From positions 1,424,001 to 1,488,000 of the forward strand of contig SMSO01000035.1 in the NCBI GenBank assembly GCA_004764695.1: a stretch of 64,000 nucleotides of DNA, in the 5' to 3' direction. Every line of letters starts with the position of its first letter. The stretch's first letter is position 1. The stretch is from Schizochytrium sp. TIO01. Its lineage: Eukaryota > Sar > Bigyra > Thraustochytrida > Thraustochytriidae. The notes beneath the pieces are model-generated. The model was not told the origin of the DNA and ran no database searches. It saw only the letters and a program-made list of their open reading frames with translations. The position numbers and the translations under genes were made by a program. Positions 1 to 11,597 of the stretch are shown in pieces.

Positions 1-269
1 TAGCTCGTAAGTATACAATACTTATCATTACGGCGTGAAATTAGGCTAAATTGGATCACATTCACAGCGTTCAGCATCTTTCGCTCGCTCACAATCTGCT
101 GTGACGACAGAAGAGTCCGTCTAGGCCAAATATCAAAAGCAGTTCGCCTTCGCTTTGGTCGACGTCGGCTCGAAGAGGCAGTGCCACGCGGTTGTATTGA
201 AGGACAAAAGCAAAGTTGAAACTTACTCATCGCTGTAGGTGCAAACGAATCAGTTGTCGAGAGGTCAAC
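1..269 (+). promoter_or_regulatory. Upstream region and 5' leader of kynureninase
   Basis: No gene is visible here. This is the sequence upstream of the kynureninase ATG at 270. The reading frame stays open upstream to 216, but only with a TTG codon, so 216-269 is most likely 5' leader. I see no clear TATA box; promoter function is inferred from position only. Confidence 0.3.
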
Positions 270-1721
270 ATGTCGCTTCTGGAGTCCGCTGCAGCAGAGC
301 TGGGCGTTGCTCTAGAACCTGGTGTCGAGACTGAAGGTGACCAAGAAAACAAAACCCTCGCGTCCAGATGGTTTGCAGAGCAAATGGACACTCGTGATGA
401 GCTTGCTAGTCTGCGAGATCAATTCCTCTTTCCCAGGGCAGCTCGCGGTGCAAATGCTTCGGACGCAAAAGATGCTCAGACCGTCGACAAAGACGACCTT
501 AACGCTAAGAAATCCCTTGCAGAGAAGGAGTGTGTTTACTTGTGTGGAAATTCTCTTGGATTGCAGCCTCGCAAAGCTCGCGAGTATGTATCCGAGGAGC
601 TTGACAAGTGGGCAGAGCTCGCCGTAGAGGGTCACTTCACGGACCCGAGACCTTGGGTCACTGTTGATGAGCTTTGCGTAGACGACATGGCTGCTGTAGT
701 TGGTGCCAAAAGTAGCGAAGTGGCTATTATGAACAGCCTCAGTGTGAATCTTCATCTAATGATGGTCTCTTTTTACAGGCCTAATGGCGCTCGTTGCAAG
801 ATCTTGGTGGAGGGCAAAAGCTTTCCTTCAGATTGGATTGCAACCCGTTCTCAGATCAAAGAAAAGGGATTTGATCCTGACGAGTGTCTCATAGAGCTCC
901 GACCTCGCTCCGGTGAAGAAACTCTTCGAACCGAGGATATCGAGGCTGCCATTGAGGAGCATGCTGATTCTCTTGCGCTGGTGATGCTGTCTGGAATCCA
1001 GTACTACACTGGACAAGCCTTTGAAATGGATAAAATTGCAAAAGCTGTGCGCAAACACTGCGGAGATGAATGCCGAGTTGGTTTCGACCTGGCTCACGCC
1101 GTTGGTAACCTTGAACTCAAGCTGCACGAGTGGGGTGTAGATTTTGCTTGCTGGTGCACCTACAAGTACTTGAACAGTGGCCCTGGCGGAATCGGAGGCT
1201 GCTTTGTACATGAGAGGTTTGGCGATGGAAAGGATCTTGTGCGTTTTGAAGGTTGGTGGGGCCACCGCAAGACTGACCGCTTCAAGATGGAGCCTAACTT
1301 TATTCCTAGCCAAGGTGCATTTGGTTGGCAGCTGAGCAATCCGTGTGTGCTTCCTATTGCAACACTTAGAGCTTCTCTCGAGCTATTTCGCGAGGCTACC
1401 ATGCCTCGACTTCGAGCAAAGTCTGAGTCCCTCACCCGCTATCTCGAGCTGCTTCTGGAGTCTGAGTTGCCCGAGGGGACATGCAAATCTATCACTCCGG
1501 GATATGATCGTCGCCATGAACGCGGTTGCCAGCTATCTCTTGTTTTTAGCCAACCTGTAAAAGCTGTCCATGTCGAGGTTGAAAAACGTGGTGTCATCTG
1601 CGACATGCGTGAGCCAGATGTCATGCGTATTGCTCCTGCCCCACTCTACAACTCTTATGTAGATGTATGGGAGTTTGTGCAGATCCTTAAGGAATGCCTT
1701 TCTCAGAAATCTTCGGCATAG
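270..1721 (+). CDS. KYNU: Kynureninase (L-kynurenine hydrolase)
   Basis: PLP-dependent enzyme of tryptophan catabolism. It cleaves kynurenine or 3-hydroxykynurenine to anthranilate or 3-hydroxyanthranilate plus alanine, feeding de novo NAD synthesis. The product is 483 residues, close to the human enzyme, and intronless. The family signatures are in order: CGNSLGLQPR near the N-terminus, FDLAHAVGN (Asp273) for the cofactor, and CTYKYLNSGPGG with the Schiff-base lysine at about Lys299. A GWWGH segment and a C-terminal MRIAPAPLYN segment follow. The ATG at 270 (gtcaacATGt) is the first in frame and begins MSLLESAAAELGV, as expected for the family. No targeting peptide is obvious, so a cytosolic location is inferred. 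It converges on the Rogdi homologue, with 620 bp between the stops. Confidence 0.97.
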   Translation: MSLLESAAAELGVALEPGVETEGDQENKTLASRWFAEQMDTRDELASLRDQFLFPRAARGANASDAKDAQTVDKDDLNAKKSLAEKECVYLCGNSLGLQPRKAREYVSEELDKWAELAVEGHFTDPRPWVTVDELCVDDMAAVVGAKSSEVAIMNSLSVNLHLMMVSFYRPNGARCKILVEGKSFPSDWIATRSQIKEKGFDPDECLIELRPRSGEETLRTEDIEAAIEEHADSLALVMLSGIQYYTGQAFEMDKIAKAVRKHCGDECRVGFDLAHAVGNLELKLHEWGVDFACWCTYKYLNSGPGGIGGCFVHERFGDGKDLVRFEGWWGHRKTDRFKMEPNFIPSQGAFGWQLSNPCVLPIATLRASLELFREATMPRLRAKSESLTRYLELLLESELPEGTCKSITPGYDRRHERGCQLSLVFSQPVKAVHVEVEKRGVICDMREPDVMRIAPAPLYNSYVDVWEFVQILKECLSQKSSA

Positions 1722-2341
1722 TCCTCATTCACATCTACATTACATTTTAAAACATAGAAGCAACCTAATTTAGCCTGAAATTGAAAAAAGTTGTCAAGGT
1801 AGGGATTTATTGGAGATTTACCAGAAAGGTATCTTCCATGGTTAATTTCTTGTGATGTAGCGTTAAGTGCTTCAACTCCCCATTTTTAGGAACATTCGAA
1901 CCTGTTGAAGAAAGCTATCAATTACAGCTAATGAATTTAAATGGACTCAAAATGTTTGAATCGACAACAGCTTCTTATTTTAAGATGAACAACGAAGATG
2001 CTAATTTTCGCTTTGCCTGACCTGATATATATCGATCACTATATACAGTATATGTTAGTACAAGACAGCGTCAACTAAGAAGGATTACGTTGTCTCTTGT
2101 TCTGCGCAAAATTCTGTAAGGTCCATACCAGCACACAAGTAGTATGATAAAGAGATAGCGAATTGAAAATGTTGTGCTTTATAACTAAATAGCATTCTTT
2201 CATAGCTAGAGTATACGTGAACATTTTATGTAAACGGAGCTGGAGAACATCACATTCGATTGAGAAAACTAATATGACATTTTAAAAGAATGAAATCACG
2301 TCATGCAACCTTAAACCAAGAACAAATTACGCTAAGTCTTT
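1722..2341. other. Convergent 3' intergenic spacer
   Basis: AT-rich 620-bp spacer between the stop of kynureninase (+) and the stop of the Rogdi homologue (-). It should carry both 3' UTRs and polyadenylation signals. A short AT palindromic stretch (atcgatcactatatacagta) lies near 2030-2050. No coding potential seen. Confidence 0.5.
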
Positions 2342-4267
2342 TTATCCTGTAATCCAATTAGAGTACTTTAATACTGGCACAGAACCAAATTTCTTCATCT
2401 CGTCCTGAATGCGCCGTGCTTCAGCTTCTTCTTCAGGACCTCCATTGAATTTAAGCGTCATATCATGCTTGTTGAGAGCCTCAAGTTTACGCAGCATTCG
2501 AATCGCTAAGTTGTAGGCTTCGTAAATTGATTCCATCACCCATTTGAGAGAATGTACCTTGAAGTGGACTTGCACTTGGTCAACAACTTGCACAGTTCGT
2601 GGCGGATCGGAGAAGCGAAACACTTTGTTCGTATAGTCACACGTTTGTACCCACATGTCAGTCATTACTGAAGTTTCTTTGTTCTGCCCCTGTGCAAAAT
2701 AATTTAACTCGTAAGCAGTAACGATAAGGTCTCCAAGATGCACTGCAAAGTCAATCACAATCTCTGATGGAGGAGCTGGAGTAAATTCGCATCCGCCGCG
2801 AGGATCCGAGGGTCGCAGGACTTGTGGAAAAGTTCTTGGACTTGGGTTCGTCATCACATTGCGTGCTTCTGTTAACGCCACGACAAGATCATGCAGACAG
2901 TGTTGGGCATCCAGCGTCTGTTGCTCGGAAGGTGCGCTTGCGTATAGAACATCATCTTCCCCTACTGCTTGATTATCCTGTAAACTTTCTAGGAACTCAT
3001 TGAGCTTTAACACCTGAGAATGTACCTGGTGGTGGACCTCGTAGACCTGATCCAGCATCCAAGGGTGGTTCGGCTGGTGAAGCTGGGTGCGAAATTGATG
3101 ATGAGACCCACTAGAGACAAAACCAGGTCGTCTTGAGACCAAGGATCGAGATGCTTTATGCAAACGTAAGTCTATATCTGCATAGCGGATGTAATACCCA
3201 TCCAGAAGTAATGAAACGTCCATCCAAGTGCTAGAAGAGGTTGAATAAGATACAGATGGTGCAGCCGAGGAAGTTGCCTCACCATGCCCAATGTGTAGAC
3301 CTTTTCGGGTTAAATTTCGAAGGCCGCTAGAGATTGATGTAGGTGACATCCCTGAATGGTTTTGTGTAGATGAAGTGCTGTTTTTAGAATGTCTGTGCGC
3401 CATATGCAAGCCCCCTTCGCAGGCTTTTCTGGCCATAAGCTGTGCCTGCTGCATCTGAAGTTGTGCAATTAGTTCATCACCTGTGGCGGGAGCACTGCCT
3501 AGTGGAGGTGCACTAGGAGGTTCCACCATGGTCGCGGGAGTCGATGCCTCCTTGTTTTTAGCCACGGAAGCGCGACTGGCGGGCCTGTTACGCAGGATAT
3601 GCAATGGGCTTGGTAGTCTCGCAGCTCGAGAACTTGTTGCAGATACACCTGAGGCTATGCTCTGATTGCTATTAAAGGCTTTATTGCTTTCTGGAGTAGG
3701 GGATCGTAGAAGCTGCCGAGAACTTGGAAGTGCAGCAGGACCGGAAGCGGTAGATGATGCAGAAGAAAGTAGGTGATGTCTCTCGAGGTCCCTTCGACCC
3801 CTCTTTATGTTTCCATGTGAAGATGTTTCAGAGTTAGCTGGTACAAGGGAGGGAGTCGCTGGCGATAGTGGCGGGGCTTTAGTGTTGATTCCAAGCGTCG
3901 GTGGCAGCGGCGGGGTACTTCCTCCAGACGATGGGGCCTGGGCAGGGTCAATTTCAAGCATGAGCTGCTCCAGGAGTTTGACGATTTTGCTGAGTGTATA
4001 TGGGAGCTCTTCGTTGATGAGACGGCTGCGAATAGCATTGAGGCTTGCTTGCTCCTGTTCGGAAAGACCACATCTGGAATCAAAATCGCTCTCGCTACTG
4101 GTCTCGCTCATAATCAGCTCGTCGGAGATCGTTCTGCTACCCATGCGACGAGAGAGTTGCCTCACAGGCGAGATGAGACCTGGAACTTCTTCTGTGTTGC
4201 CACCATCTCCACCGCCGCCGTTATCTGCATCCATAGTCGGAAACACGGGTCCTGAGGAGGAGTCCAT
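2342..4267 (-). CDS. ROGDI: Rogdi / RAV2-family protein with disordered N-terminal half
   Basis: Rogdi (yeast Rav2) is a subunit of the RAVE-type complex that controls V-ATPase assembly. The 641-residue product matches the family at both ends of its helical domain. An N-terminal helix (LPYTLSKIVKLLEQLMLEID) precedes a long Ser/Pro/Ala-rich insert. The conserved C-terminal part follows, with LDAQHCLHDLVVALTEARNV, FTPAPPSEIVIDFAVHLGDL and a terminal helix YEAYNLAIRMLRKLEALNK. These align by eye with human ROGDI (ARNRLTTPATLTLPEIA, FAPALPSDLLVNVYINLNKL). Human ROGDI is about 290 residues, so the extra length is the low-complexity insert, probably disordered. The frame extends upstream to 4438 only from a TTG; the first ATG is at 4267 in good context (gggATGg). 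The gene is a likely cytosolic V-ATPase regulator; the family call is by motif, not by search. Confidence 0.85.
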   Translation of the reverse strand: MDSSSGPVFPTMDADNGGGGDGGNTEEVPGLISPVRQLSRRMGSRTISDELIMSETSSESDFDSRCGLSEQEQASLNAIRSRLINEELPYTLSKIVKLLEQLMLEIDPAQAPSSGGSTPPLPPTLGINTKAPPLSPATPSLVPANSETSSHGNIKRGRRDLERHHLLSSASSTASGPAALPSSRQLLRSPTPESNKAFNSNQSIASGVSATSSRAARLPSPLHILRNRPASRASVAKNKEASTPATMVEPPSAPPLGSAPATGDELIAQLQMQQAQLMARKACEGGLHMAHRHSKNSTSSTQNHSGMSPTSISSGLRNLTRKGLHIGHGEATSSAAPSVSYSTSSSTWMDVSLLLDGYYIRYADIDLRLHKASRSLVSRRPGFVSSGSHHQFRTQLHQPNHPWMLDQVYEVHHQVHSQVLKLNEFLESLQDNQAVGEDDVLYASAPSEQQTLDAQHCLHDLVVALTEARNVMTNPSPRTFPQVLRPSDPRGGCEFTPAPPSEIVIDFAVHLGDLIVTAYELNYFAQGQNKETSVMTDMWVQTCDYTNKVFRFSDPPRTVQVVDQVQVHFKVHSLKWVMESIYEAYNLAIRMLRKLEALNKHDMTLKFNGGPEEEAEARRIQDEMKKFGSVPVLKYSNWITG

Positions 4268-5626
4268 CCCGCTTCTCGACTGCGAAGTAATAAACTGACG
4301 AACCTTCGACAAAGGTGACCTTTGGAGCTTTGCAGAGGTGAAGAAGAGAAGGCAGGACGCAAGTAGTACGTCGTTGAGGGAAGAGACGTTCCTTTCAGGT
4401 CCTCGCTCCACAGTCGAAAGACGTCTTGTCAGACACAAGCAAGGAACACAATCAATCTACCCTCAACTCCGGCTAATCCATGCTGATATTTGATGTATGC
4501 AAAAGATAGTAGGCCTGCCTACTAGTACTAATAAAATACTTTAATATGAAAGAACTGAAGATCAAAAGCAAAGAAACGGACTTGCGAAGATTTTGAAAGA
4601 ACTAAAAGGCGTGAAGGCTTCAAATTTTATCGTCAGTTTGACTCTGGTTGTGTGTCTTTACGTAGGATTGCGCCAAGCCTGGAGTCGATCAGTAAACACA
4701 TGATTACTGAGTGAAAGCAGGGGTTCTTTTTTCTCTTATTTTATTTTCTTCTTTCCGAAAAGTCAATGATCTCCCATGGTAGTCTTACGCTTTCTATGCA
4801 AAGGAGTTTATTTTCTTCAAACGGTACACTAATAAGATTTGCATAAACGCTAAGATGTACACATTGGCAAGTAAAGGTCAGAATGAAACCAAGTGAAGGA
4901 AAATGCCGGCCTTATGCTATTTAAGAAAATAATACACAGGCTTCCTGCGAACAACACGGGGCCAGGAAAGAAGAATACACGCAATAAGAATAAATTCATG
5001 ATGAAGCGAACATTTGACCTGTTCCTACGAAACATGATCTCCCTCAGCAAAGGCGCAAAGTAAACCTGCAAGCCTAGATATACTGGCAGAAACTTATTAC
5101 CTTGATATTGTGCACAGACTGGTAAGCAAGACATTTGATTTGCTCGAAAACTATAGAAAAATACGCTTTGTTCTAGACAATTTGATATGCAATATTTGGT
5201 CAAAAAGATTCCCATAGAGTTCGTGCAGTGAATAAGTTTAAGAACGAAATGAATGCAACAAAGATAAAGGATGCGGGACTTTCTGCTATATGCTAGCACC
5301 AGGGCGGTGCTCCTGGTGTAGTAATAGCAGACTGGGCTCTGTGTTTCGAAGCAACAGCTCAAACAAATTCTACGACTTGAGCTATCACCTTCTCTTCAGG
5401 AGCCAACGGGAAAGCCACATATGATTTACTGGAACTTGCTCGTTCGTCAACGTGCACGCTGTTCAACTGTATCTTTCTTTTCTTAAAACACAACACAGAA
5501 GAGAGAATACGAACAGTTCTAAGAGCGTGCACGCCACAGCAAGATAAATGAAGAGTGCAAACGCATGCCAGATTTGCGACCGCAAGTGGCGATGATAGCC
5601 GGAGCGTCTGAAGCCCGTGCCTCAAC
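4268..5626. other. Intergenic region between Rogdi and slingshot genes
   Basis: 1.36 kb between two minus-strand genes, containing the Rogdi promoter and 5' leader (4268-4600) and the slingshot 3' UTR. A 170-codon minus-strand frame at 4850-5362 begins at TTG, is Cys/Phe/Tyr-rich without domain character and has no credible start, so I do not call it a gene. Confidence 0.5.
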
Positions 5627-7669
5627 CTAATTAAGCTCTTCCTCAAAAGCTTGAAGCTGCTTAATAAAGCCCTTGTTCGGTTTAATAATCGGACGATTCT
5701 TTTTAACCAACGTAAACGCATCATTGTACGAAAGACGGCGAGACTGCATCAAAAAGGCGATGACAATAGTAGCAGAGCGAGATATACCACGTTGGCAATG
5801 TACAAATACCGTACGGCCTTCAGCACGGGCTCGAGCGATGTCAACGCAGGCGTTGGCAAAGTAGTGATGAAGATCGGAACTTTCGTGGTCCTTCACTGGG
5901 ATTCGGTGATATTCAAAGTGGCCTGGAAAAAAGTCTTTAATTTCCTTTGTGACGTTGATAATGGTGGTAACGCCGATATCTTGAAGCATGGAGAAATCTG
6001 ATGCATTGTACTCTGTGCCTAAGTAAAGCCCGGCTACTATGCGTGATGGCGGTTCTTGCTGGCCATAAATTTGAATGATCTTCTCATCAATGAATGACTT
6101 TTTGAAGTTTGACATCATATCGCGTCCGAACTTTGCTTCGAGGCGCTGCATGACTTGCAAAGTTGTGAGTTCATCAAGATTAATGCTAGTTTGCATAATA
6201 TGACGAATCTCATCAATCACCTCCTGCTCTGCCTGGATGATGGCATTCATTGACAAACGGCTATTTACATCGATGTGAGAAGGTCTGCCACGAGAACGGC
6301 TTGCAGGGATCACAAGATGATCATCCTCATCTTCGTCTTCCACAAGTCCCAGCGCTGACATTGTAGTGTGAACAGAAATACTGGTCGCTGCGTCAGTGTC
6401 ATCATCTTCTTCGTCGGAGGTGTCACCTGCATCCTCATTATGCTCATCGATTCCATCATGTGGGACTCGGTTACCTACGTAGCCCAACGAGTTTGGGTCA
6501 AGTATGATACCATCTTCAAGAATACTATCTAACATGTAGCTGCTGTTCTCGATGTCTTCGATATCGTCATCATCCTCCTCATCCAACGAGTCAGCTGTCA
6601 TGGATTCCATCGACGGCTTCGCAGTATACTCTCCGCGTTCGTTCCGTGGGAGCTTGTGTCGAGGCTCTGATTCAAGACCAGGAGGCATGGCACCAGCCGG
6701 GAGACCCTGGAGATAAATTTCGATCCACTTGTGTGAAGGACCTTGCGGGAAAAAGTTGTTATTTTTTGCAATTGCGCGTGCACGCATGAGAGTCATTACA
6801 AGTCTCCACATACTCCGGATTGACACCGTACCAATGCGCATGGAGTCTCCAGCAGATGTTAGTCTAACAAGGCCACGCCCCTTCAGCGAAATACGAAGGT
6901 CTGACCAGATGGGAAAGACCTTAACAATGCTGAGCCGAACGTCCGACGTTGGTGCTTTAGACAGAGATTTGCCAACAAATGATCCAGTATCGCGTTCCAC
7001 ACTTGCACGGCCTGGTGACAACTTTGGCATGCTATCATCCTTTTCACCTCTTTTCCAGGAAAATCTTTTAAGGCTCTTAGTCTTGCGGATGATTTTACTA
7101 GCAGCGTTGAGGCCCTTGCTAGGCTTAGTGTGAGCCCTCAGCACAAAGAGGGCATCCTCCTCAACACCAGAATGGGTTCGGTTAGAGATAAGAGCAACAA
7201 AGTACTCTTTGCGCTGGCGCTTCTTCCCGACCTCAATCATATCCGGCAAACTAGTAGCACGATGCAGAAGACTGCGTCCTACTCCGATACTAGACGTAAA
7301 TTGAGCAGCAGAAACAGTCTTTCCACGATCAGCTCCGCGTTTACTTTTAGGGTCGCTTGGATTTGCAATATCGAGAGCGGTAAGTAACCGACAGATATCG
7401 GATGGCAAAAGAAGGTCCATGAGTGCTTGAAGAACCTCTCGCAAGTACGGATCAACGGTATTCTCTTTCGCATGAATAGTTGATATGCTGCTCATACTAC
7501 TTGAATTGGTGAGTGAAGTATGATCTCCAACATCTGCACCTGCCAAATCCTCTGATTCTGCTACAAACTTGGACGCTACGAAACTGTGCGTAATGAGCGC
7601 ATTGCGGACGCGGACCACATCTACACCGCGGAGGGACTCACGCACCTCATCGAGCTGCTCGCGGCCCAT
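5627..7669 (-). CDS. SSH: Slingshot-like dual-specificity (cofilin) phosphatase
   Basis: Predicted actin regulator: slingshot enzymes dephosphorylate the N-terminal phosphoserine of cofilin/ADF. The 680-residue product has the full slingshot order. An SSH-N-like region spans about residues 60-330: EYFVALISNRT, then VFPIWSDLRISLKG, then SIRSMWRLVMTLMRARAIAK and NNFFPQGPSHKWI. An acidic low-complexity linker occupies about 350-480, with DEEDDDDIEDIE and EDEDEDDH stretches. A DEK_C-like helical unit (TLQVMQRLEAKFG...) follows at about 500-540. The C-terminal DSP domain (about 545-680) contains GLYLGTEYNASD, INVTKEIKDFFPGHFEYHRI and the catalytic loop VHCQRGISRSA, with Cys at about 625 and Arg at about 631. 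Each block aligns by eye with human SSH1/2. The start ATG at 7669 has A at -3 and G at +4. There is no C-terminal extension after the DSP domain, unlike the long tails of animal slingshots. Confidence 0.9.
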   Translation of the reverse strand: MGREQLDEVRESLRGVDVVRVRNALITHSFVASKFVAESEDLAGADVGDHTSLTNSSSMSSISTIHAKENTVDPYLREVLQALMDLLLPSDICRLLTALDIANPSDPKSKRGADRGKTVSAAQFTSSIGVGRSLLHRATSLPDMIEVGKKRQRKEYFVALISNRTHSGVEEDALFVLRAHTKPSKGLNAASKIIRKTKSLKRFSWKRGEKDDSMPKLSPGRASVERDTGSFVGKSLSKAPTSDVRLSIVKVFPIWSDLRISLKGRGLVRLTSAGDSMRIGTVSIRSMWRLVMTLMRARAIAKNNNFFPQGPSHKWIEIYLQGLPAGAMPPGLESEPRHKLPRNERGEYTAKPSMESMTADSLDEEDDDDIEDIENSSYMLDSILEDGIILDPNSLGYVGNRVPHDGIDEHNEDAGDTSDEEDDDTDAATSISVHTTMSALGLVEDEDEDDHLVIPASRSRGRPSHIDVNSRLSMNAIIQAEQEVIDEIRHIMQTSINLDELTTLQVMQRLEAKFGRDMMSNFKKSFIDEKIIQIYGQQEPPSRIVAGLYLGTEYNASDFSMLQDIGVTTIINVTKEIKDFFPGHFEYHRIPVKDHESSDLHHYFANACVDIARARAEGRTVFVHCQRGISRSATIVIAFLMQSRRLSYNDAFTLVKKNRPIIKPNKGFIKQLQAFEEELN

Positions 7670-8519
7670 CGTCTTCTTTTTTAAAAAAAATACACGATCA
7701 GAATCACAGAAGAAGCAATATTAATCTGTAGGTTCTGTATCAACGAAACAGCAGTAAAGACTATTGCAGCCTTACGTGGTTGACCCAAAGGTTTTGAAGC
7801 TTTAGATCTACCTCGAATATTCTCCACGTTTGAGAATGCACTGATCAAAACCAGCAACTCAGTAAAATTGAGCCCAGCTCGCCCACTTCGTTGACAAATC
7901 CTCTTCAGCACGTAATGGAGTCGCCGAATGTACTCGCCACGTGTTGGATCTTCAAACTTGCAATTCCTCTGGTGAGGAGAAGGAGTTGAAGAATAAGGGA
8001 TGCGAACCCTGCAAACAAAAGCAATTGTATATGAGCCACTTCCTCGGTACTTGCAAACTATTCAATTGCCACCAACACCTGTACCAGCACCAGCAACAAT
8101 AGCAACAGCAACAGCAACAACAACAATTCTAACGAGAAGGGGCTCCGCCTCTAATGTCCAGAAAACTTTGCTTCTAATCCTGTCTGCGGTTTCACAGCTC
8201 TAGAAGTCTCCACCAAGTGAGCTGGGTTTGCAAATGTCTCAGTGGTCGAAGGAGTGAACTAGAAAAGTAGAAGAAGCCGTCGCACTGGAAAGGAAGCCTG
8301 AAATCTTGAACGAGAGTCGTCCAAGTTGAGCTTCGATAGACTATGCCTTCTCCCTCCGCTGCACGAGAACCGTGCTGTCGTGCGAAGACCCTTACTCGGC
8401 CTTCTGTGCCGACGTCACGTCGAGTCCGGCTCGCGATGTTTGTTCCCTGCTTTCCAGATCGAGCGAGCGAGCGAGTGAGACCAGAGAGGACTCACGGGAT
8501 TGACGGAAAGAGGACTCGA

Positions 8520-8610
8520 GGGAGCGAGGGAAAGAATAAAGCGAAAGAGAGGAAAAGGAGTGAAAATAAACAAAGAAAGAAAGAAAAGAAAGAAAAGAAA
8601 GAACGAATGA
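8520..8610. repeat. AAAG / AAAAG purine microsatellite
   Basis: Purine-only stretch dominated by gaaa and aaag units. It generates long Lys/Glu frames on one strand and Ser/Phe frames on the other, none of which is credible as a gene. Confidence 0.8.
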
Positions 8611-10025
8611 CACAACCCAAACCAGCCCTGCTGCTAGGACAGTGCAAGGCCAGGCGGGCGAGGAAAGTGTTGCTAGATCGAATGAGGGGCAAGACGTAGT
8701 TTGGCCAGTGTCAAACTCACGTCAGGCAGAAGCGAGGCCCACCTTCGGAAGGCGCCCTCGAGTCTGCCTCCGTCCTAATTGAATTTTATTGTGCACGTGC
8801 CTCAGTCTACGAAATCATAATATGTATGTGTACTTTATTTATTGACATTATTGCCTGTTCTACCAACAGTAGGTATGGTACTAAATAAATCATTCCACAA
8901 GCTTTCACGATCATTGCGAAGCAGCTCAATCGACAAGTAATCGATCGCGAGACAAACCTCGATGGCCTCATAGGTACGATGGATTTCTCCTTTCGAACAC
9001 CTTATTATATTATCCCATTCACTCCACGCCGTCAAAGGTGTTTACTTTAGTTTAGTTTCCACTCCGTATTTTTTCCAGTCGTACGTCCTCATAAAGTACT
9101 TCTACTTTCGCGCACTTGCTCACTATAGCATATTTTGGCCTTTTAGGTTCTCTCTTTGGGTTTCCAGCGGCAGTGGCCACCTTGGTGCTGTATGTAGCAT
9201 ATCTGTGTATACTTATTTATTTGTTTATTTATTCATTTATTCATTCATTCCATGGCAGGTATCTTTTTTTGCATGCAAGCACCTAGGTGTACATACATAC
9301 ACTCGTCCAACGCGAGCTTGGGCCTGAATCACCTAGCTAGTGTGTGCAGATGTTAAATGCGAAGACTGTGATGTGATGTGATAGATTGACTTGACTGCTG
9401 ATTGATTACTTTCTCGCGATACTTTCATCGCTACAGAAGCACCAGGTTAGGACGCCCTTATTGTTAATGTTAGGGTTAGACAGTTTGCACACGGATGAAA
9501 GTAATGATACCTGCATACGAGAAGGAGCTAATGAGAGCGAACTTCGTAGCGTGAATCAGGTGAGCAGTAGGCGGAGAGCTTTGTTTTTCTTTGAGCAGGA
9601 TCATGGTCTTCGCTCCCCTATTGGGCAGCTTCGACGAATGCGGGTTTCTCTTTAGTTTTACAAAGCACATCATTGTTTTAATTAACTTTTTTCAGGTATC
9701 AAGATGAGTGAGTCAGCTGGTTCTTTTGTTGGAGGCGATCCGTGCGTGCGCCGCCGCCTCTGTGGCGTGAGCACAGCATCTGCACTCTGGCCCGGCCAAT
9801 GGCTATCGCACGGCGTAGCCTTGGACGCCTGCGGCAACCTAGCAGGTGGCAGGTCTGATCGAATGCTATAGTTTCATTCCGAGCCCTTTCTAAAGCTCTA
9901 TTAATATTTTCACGTGCTCAATCTGCACTACATCCAGCGCACACTCTTTCTTCTTTCGCACAAAAGTAAACTATCTGCATTCTGATACGTGCCAATGAAT
10001 TAATGATGAATCATCATGATTGATA

Positions 10026-10112
10026 GCTAGCTAGCTAGCTAGCTATAGGTTGTCAGAACATGTGTATGTATGTATGTATGTATGCATGCATGTATTTATG
10101 TATGTATTTATG
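10026..10112. repeat. (TAGC)n followed by (TATG)n microsatellites
   Basis: Five tandem tagc units, a self-complementary and therefore palindromic tract, are followed within 20 bp by a run of tatg with interspersed catg and ttta variants. Confidence 0.9.
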
Positions 10113-11575
10113 ATATATGCCTCCCTGTGTATGTATGAACCATCCTGCTTGAGGGTCGAGCTCCACGAGGTGATTGTTTGCAAGCTTTCATATCAATTGC
10201 AGGCTTTCATCATCTCTCTTCCTCATTTTTGTTCTTTTTTGTTCTTTTTTGTTCTTTTTTTAATTAAGTGAATTAAAAAGTAAAATAAAAAATAATACAT
10301 AAAGGGGCATCTCGTGTACAAATACATACATAAATGCCAGCCTGCAGATGGCAGAGAGTAGGTACCTAGCTAGCTAGCCATAGCTAGCACGTGGAAGAGT
10401 AGGTACGTAAGTTGTATTGCTCTCTACAGTTTCAACTTTTTAGAGATGGTTGTGCGTCAAGAGCAGACAACCTTCCTTTTTGATGTCCTACTAGGGACTG
10501 ACTACGCACTCCTAACCCACCTCTTGGGCGGGCGTACACCTTGCGCTCTAAGGGTTAGTTATTACCTGCCTAGCAGTAATACGCACCTCCCTGCTTGCTT
10601 GCCTCTTTTCAAGAACTTCTTTAAGCTGGTGTGCACCCCCTTCGCCAAGAATGGCTGTCTTCCGAAGCTTCGCCGCAAACCTCGGGTCGGCTTGAGCTCG
10701 ACAGACACTTGCATTTAGCATGCCGATTCTGCTCCCTTCTACACCTTCTACACCCAATTCAACTCAAAACACACAACACGAATGCAGTCGAGTTGTACAA
10801 TCTGAAAGAAAGAACAGAAAGCAAAACCCTATGTAGGTGTTAGTAAGTACTATCTAGGAGTTGCCTCGTTCATCACCTCGAAGTTGAAGACGAAGAAGAA
10901 GTTCTTTCTGTGACAAGTCCAAGCGATGGTTCAGGATTGAGCACTCACTCTGAGCGTACGTGTGCGCTCTTTGAGTGCAGTAGCATCGTCATCTCTTATC
11001 ATTGGCGGAGACTATCGTATCTCTTCTACTGTGATTCTAATTGTCCTTGCAATGTGCATCGTAAGGTATTCACTCATTTCACTACCTGTATGTTTGTGTG
11101 TGTGTGTCATGGAGCAATCAATCGGTCGATGTAATTTTAATTAATTCAATCCTTCAGTCGTCGTGCACAAAGTTTGTCTCTGCTCGTCAATCCACCTTCG
11201 CCTCCCTCGCTCGCTCGCTGTTTGTTATCAACCCTTACAGCTTTGCGCAGGCCTCCTCCGCGACTCCAATCTCCAATCGGAACTAGATTGTTTGCAGATA
11301 TATAGATCGATAGATATCTGCTGCATTCTGTCAAATGACAGTTTCTGGACTCCTCAGTCATCACCTCCTCAGAGGCGTTGCTGCAGACGGTCTCGGGCCT
11401 CCTTGCGGGTCAAGCAAGGCTCGCTCTCCAAATCCAACAACTCACCAGCGCAGCGCTCAAAAAATCCCAACGCAATGCGCCACAGACCAACCCAGTAACC
11501 ATCGCAGTCATCAACGATCACCGTGGAAGCAAAAGTACTTCCTATGCTATTGCAAAGTAAATCCATGCACAACAG

Positions 11576-11597
11576 TAACTAACTAACTAACTAACTT
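11576..11597. repeat. (TAAC)n microsatellite
   Basis: Five tandem units of taac. The same unit recurs at 55145-55173. Confidence 0.85.

Noticed and set aside
4850-5362. 170-codon minus-strand open frame
   Set aside because: Starts at TTG, has no domain, and has the composition of translated AT-rich spacer.
9465-9480. gttagggttag as a telomere remnant
   Set aside because: Only about one and a half units, not an array; the GTTAGG strings at 61100-61125 are also too short and irregular.
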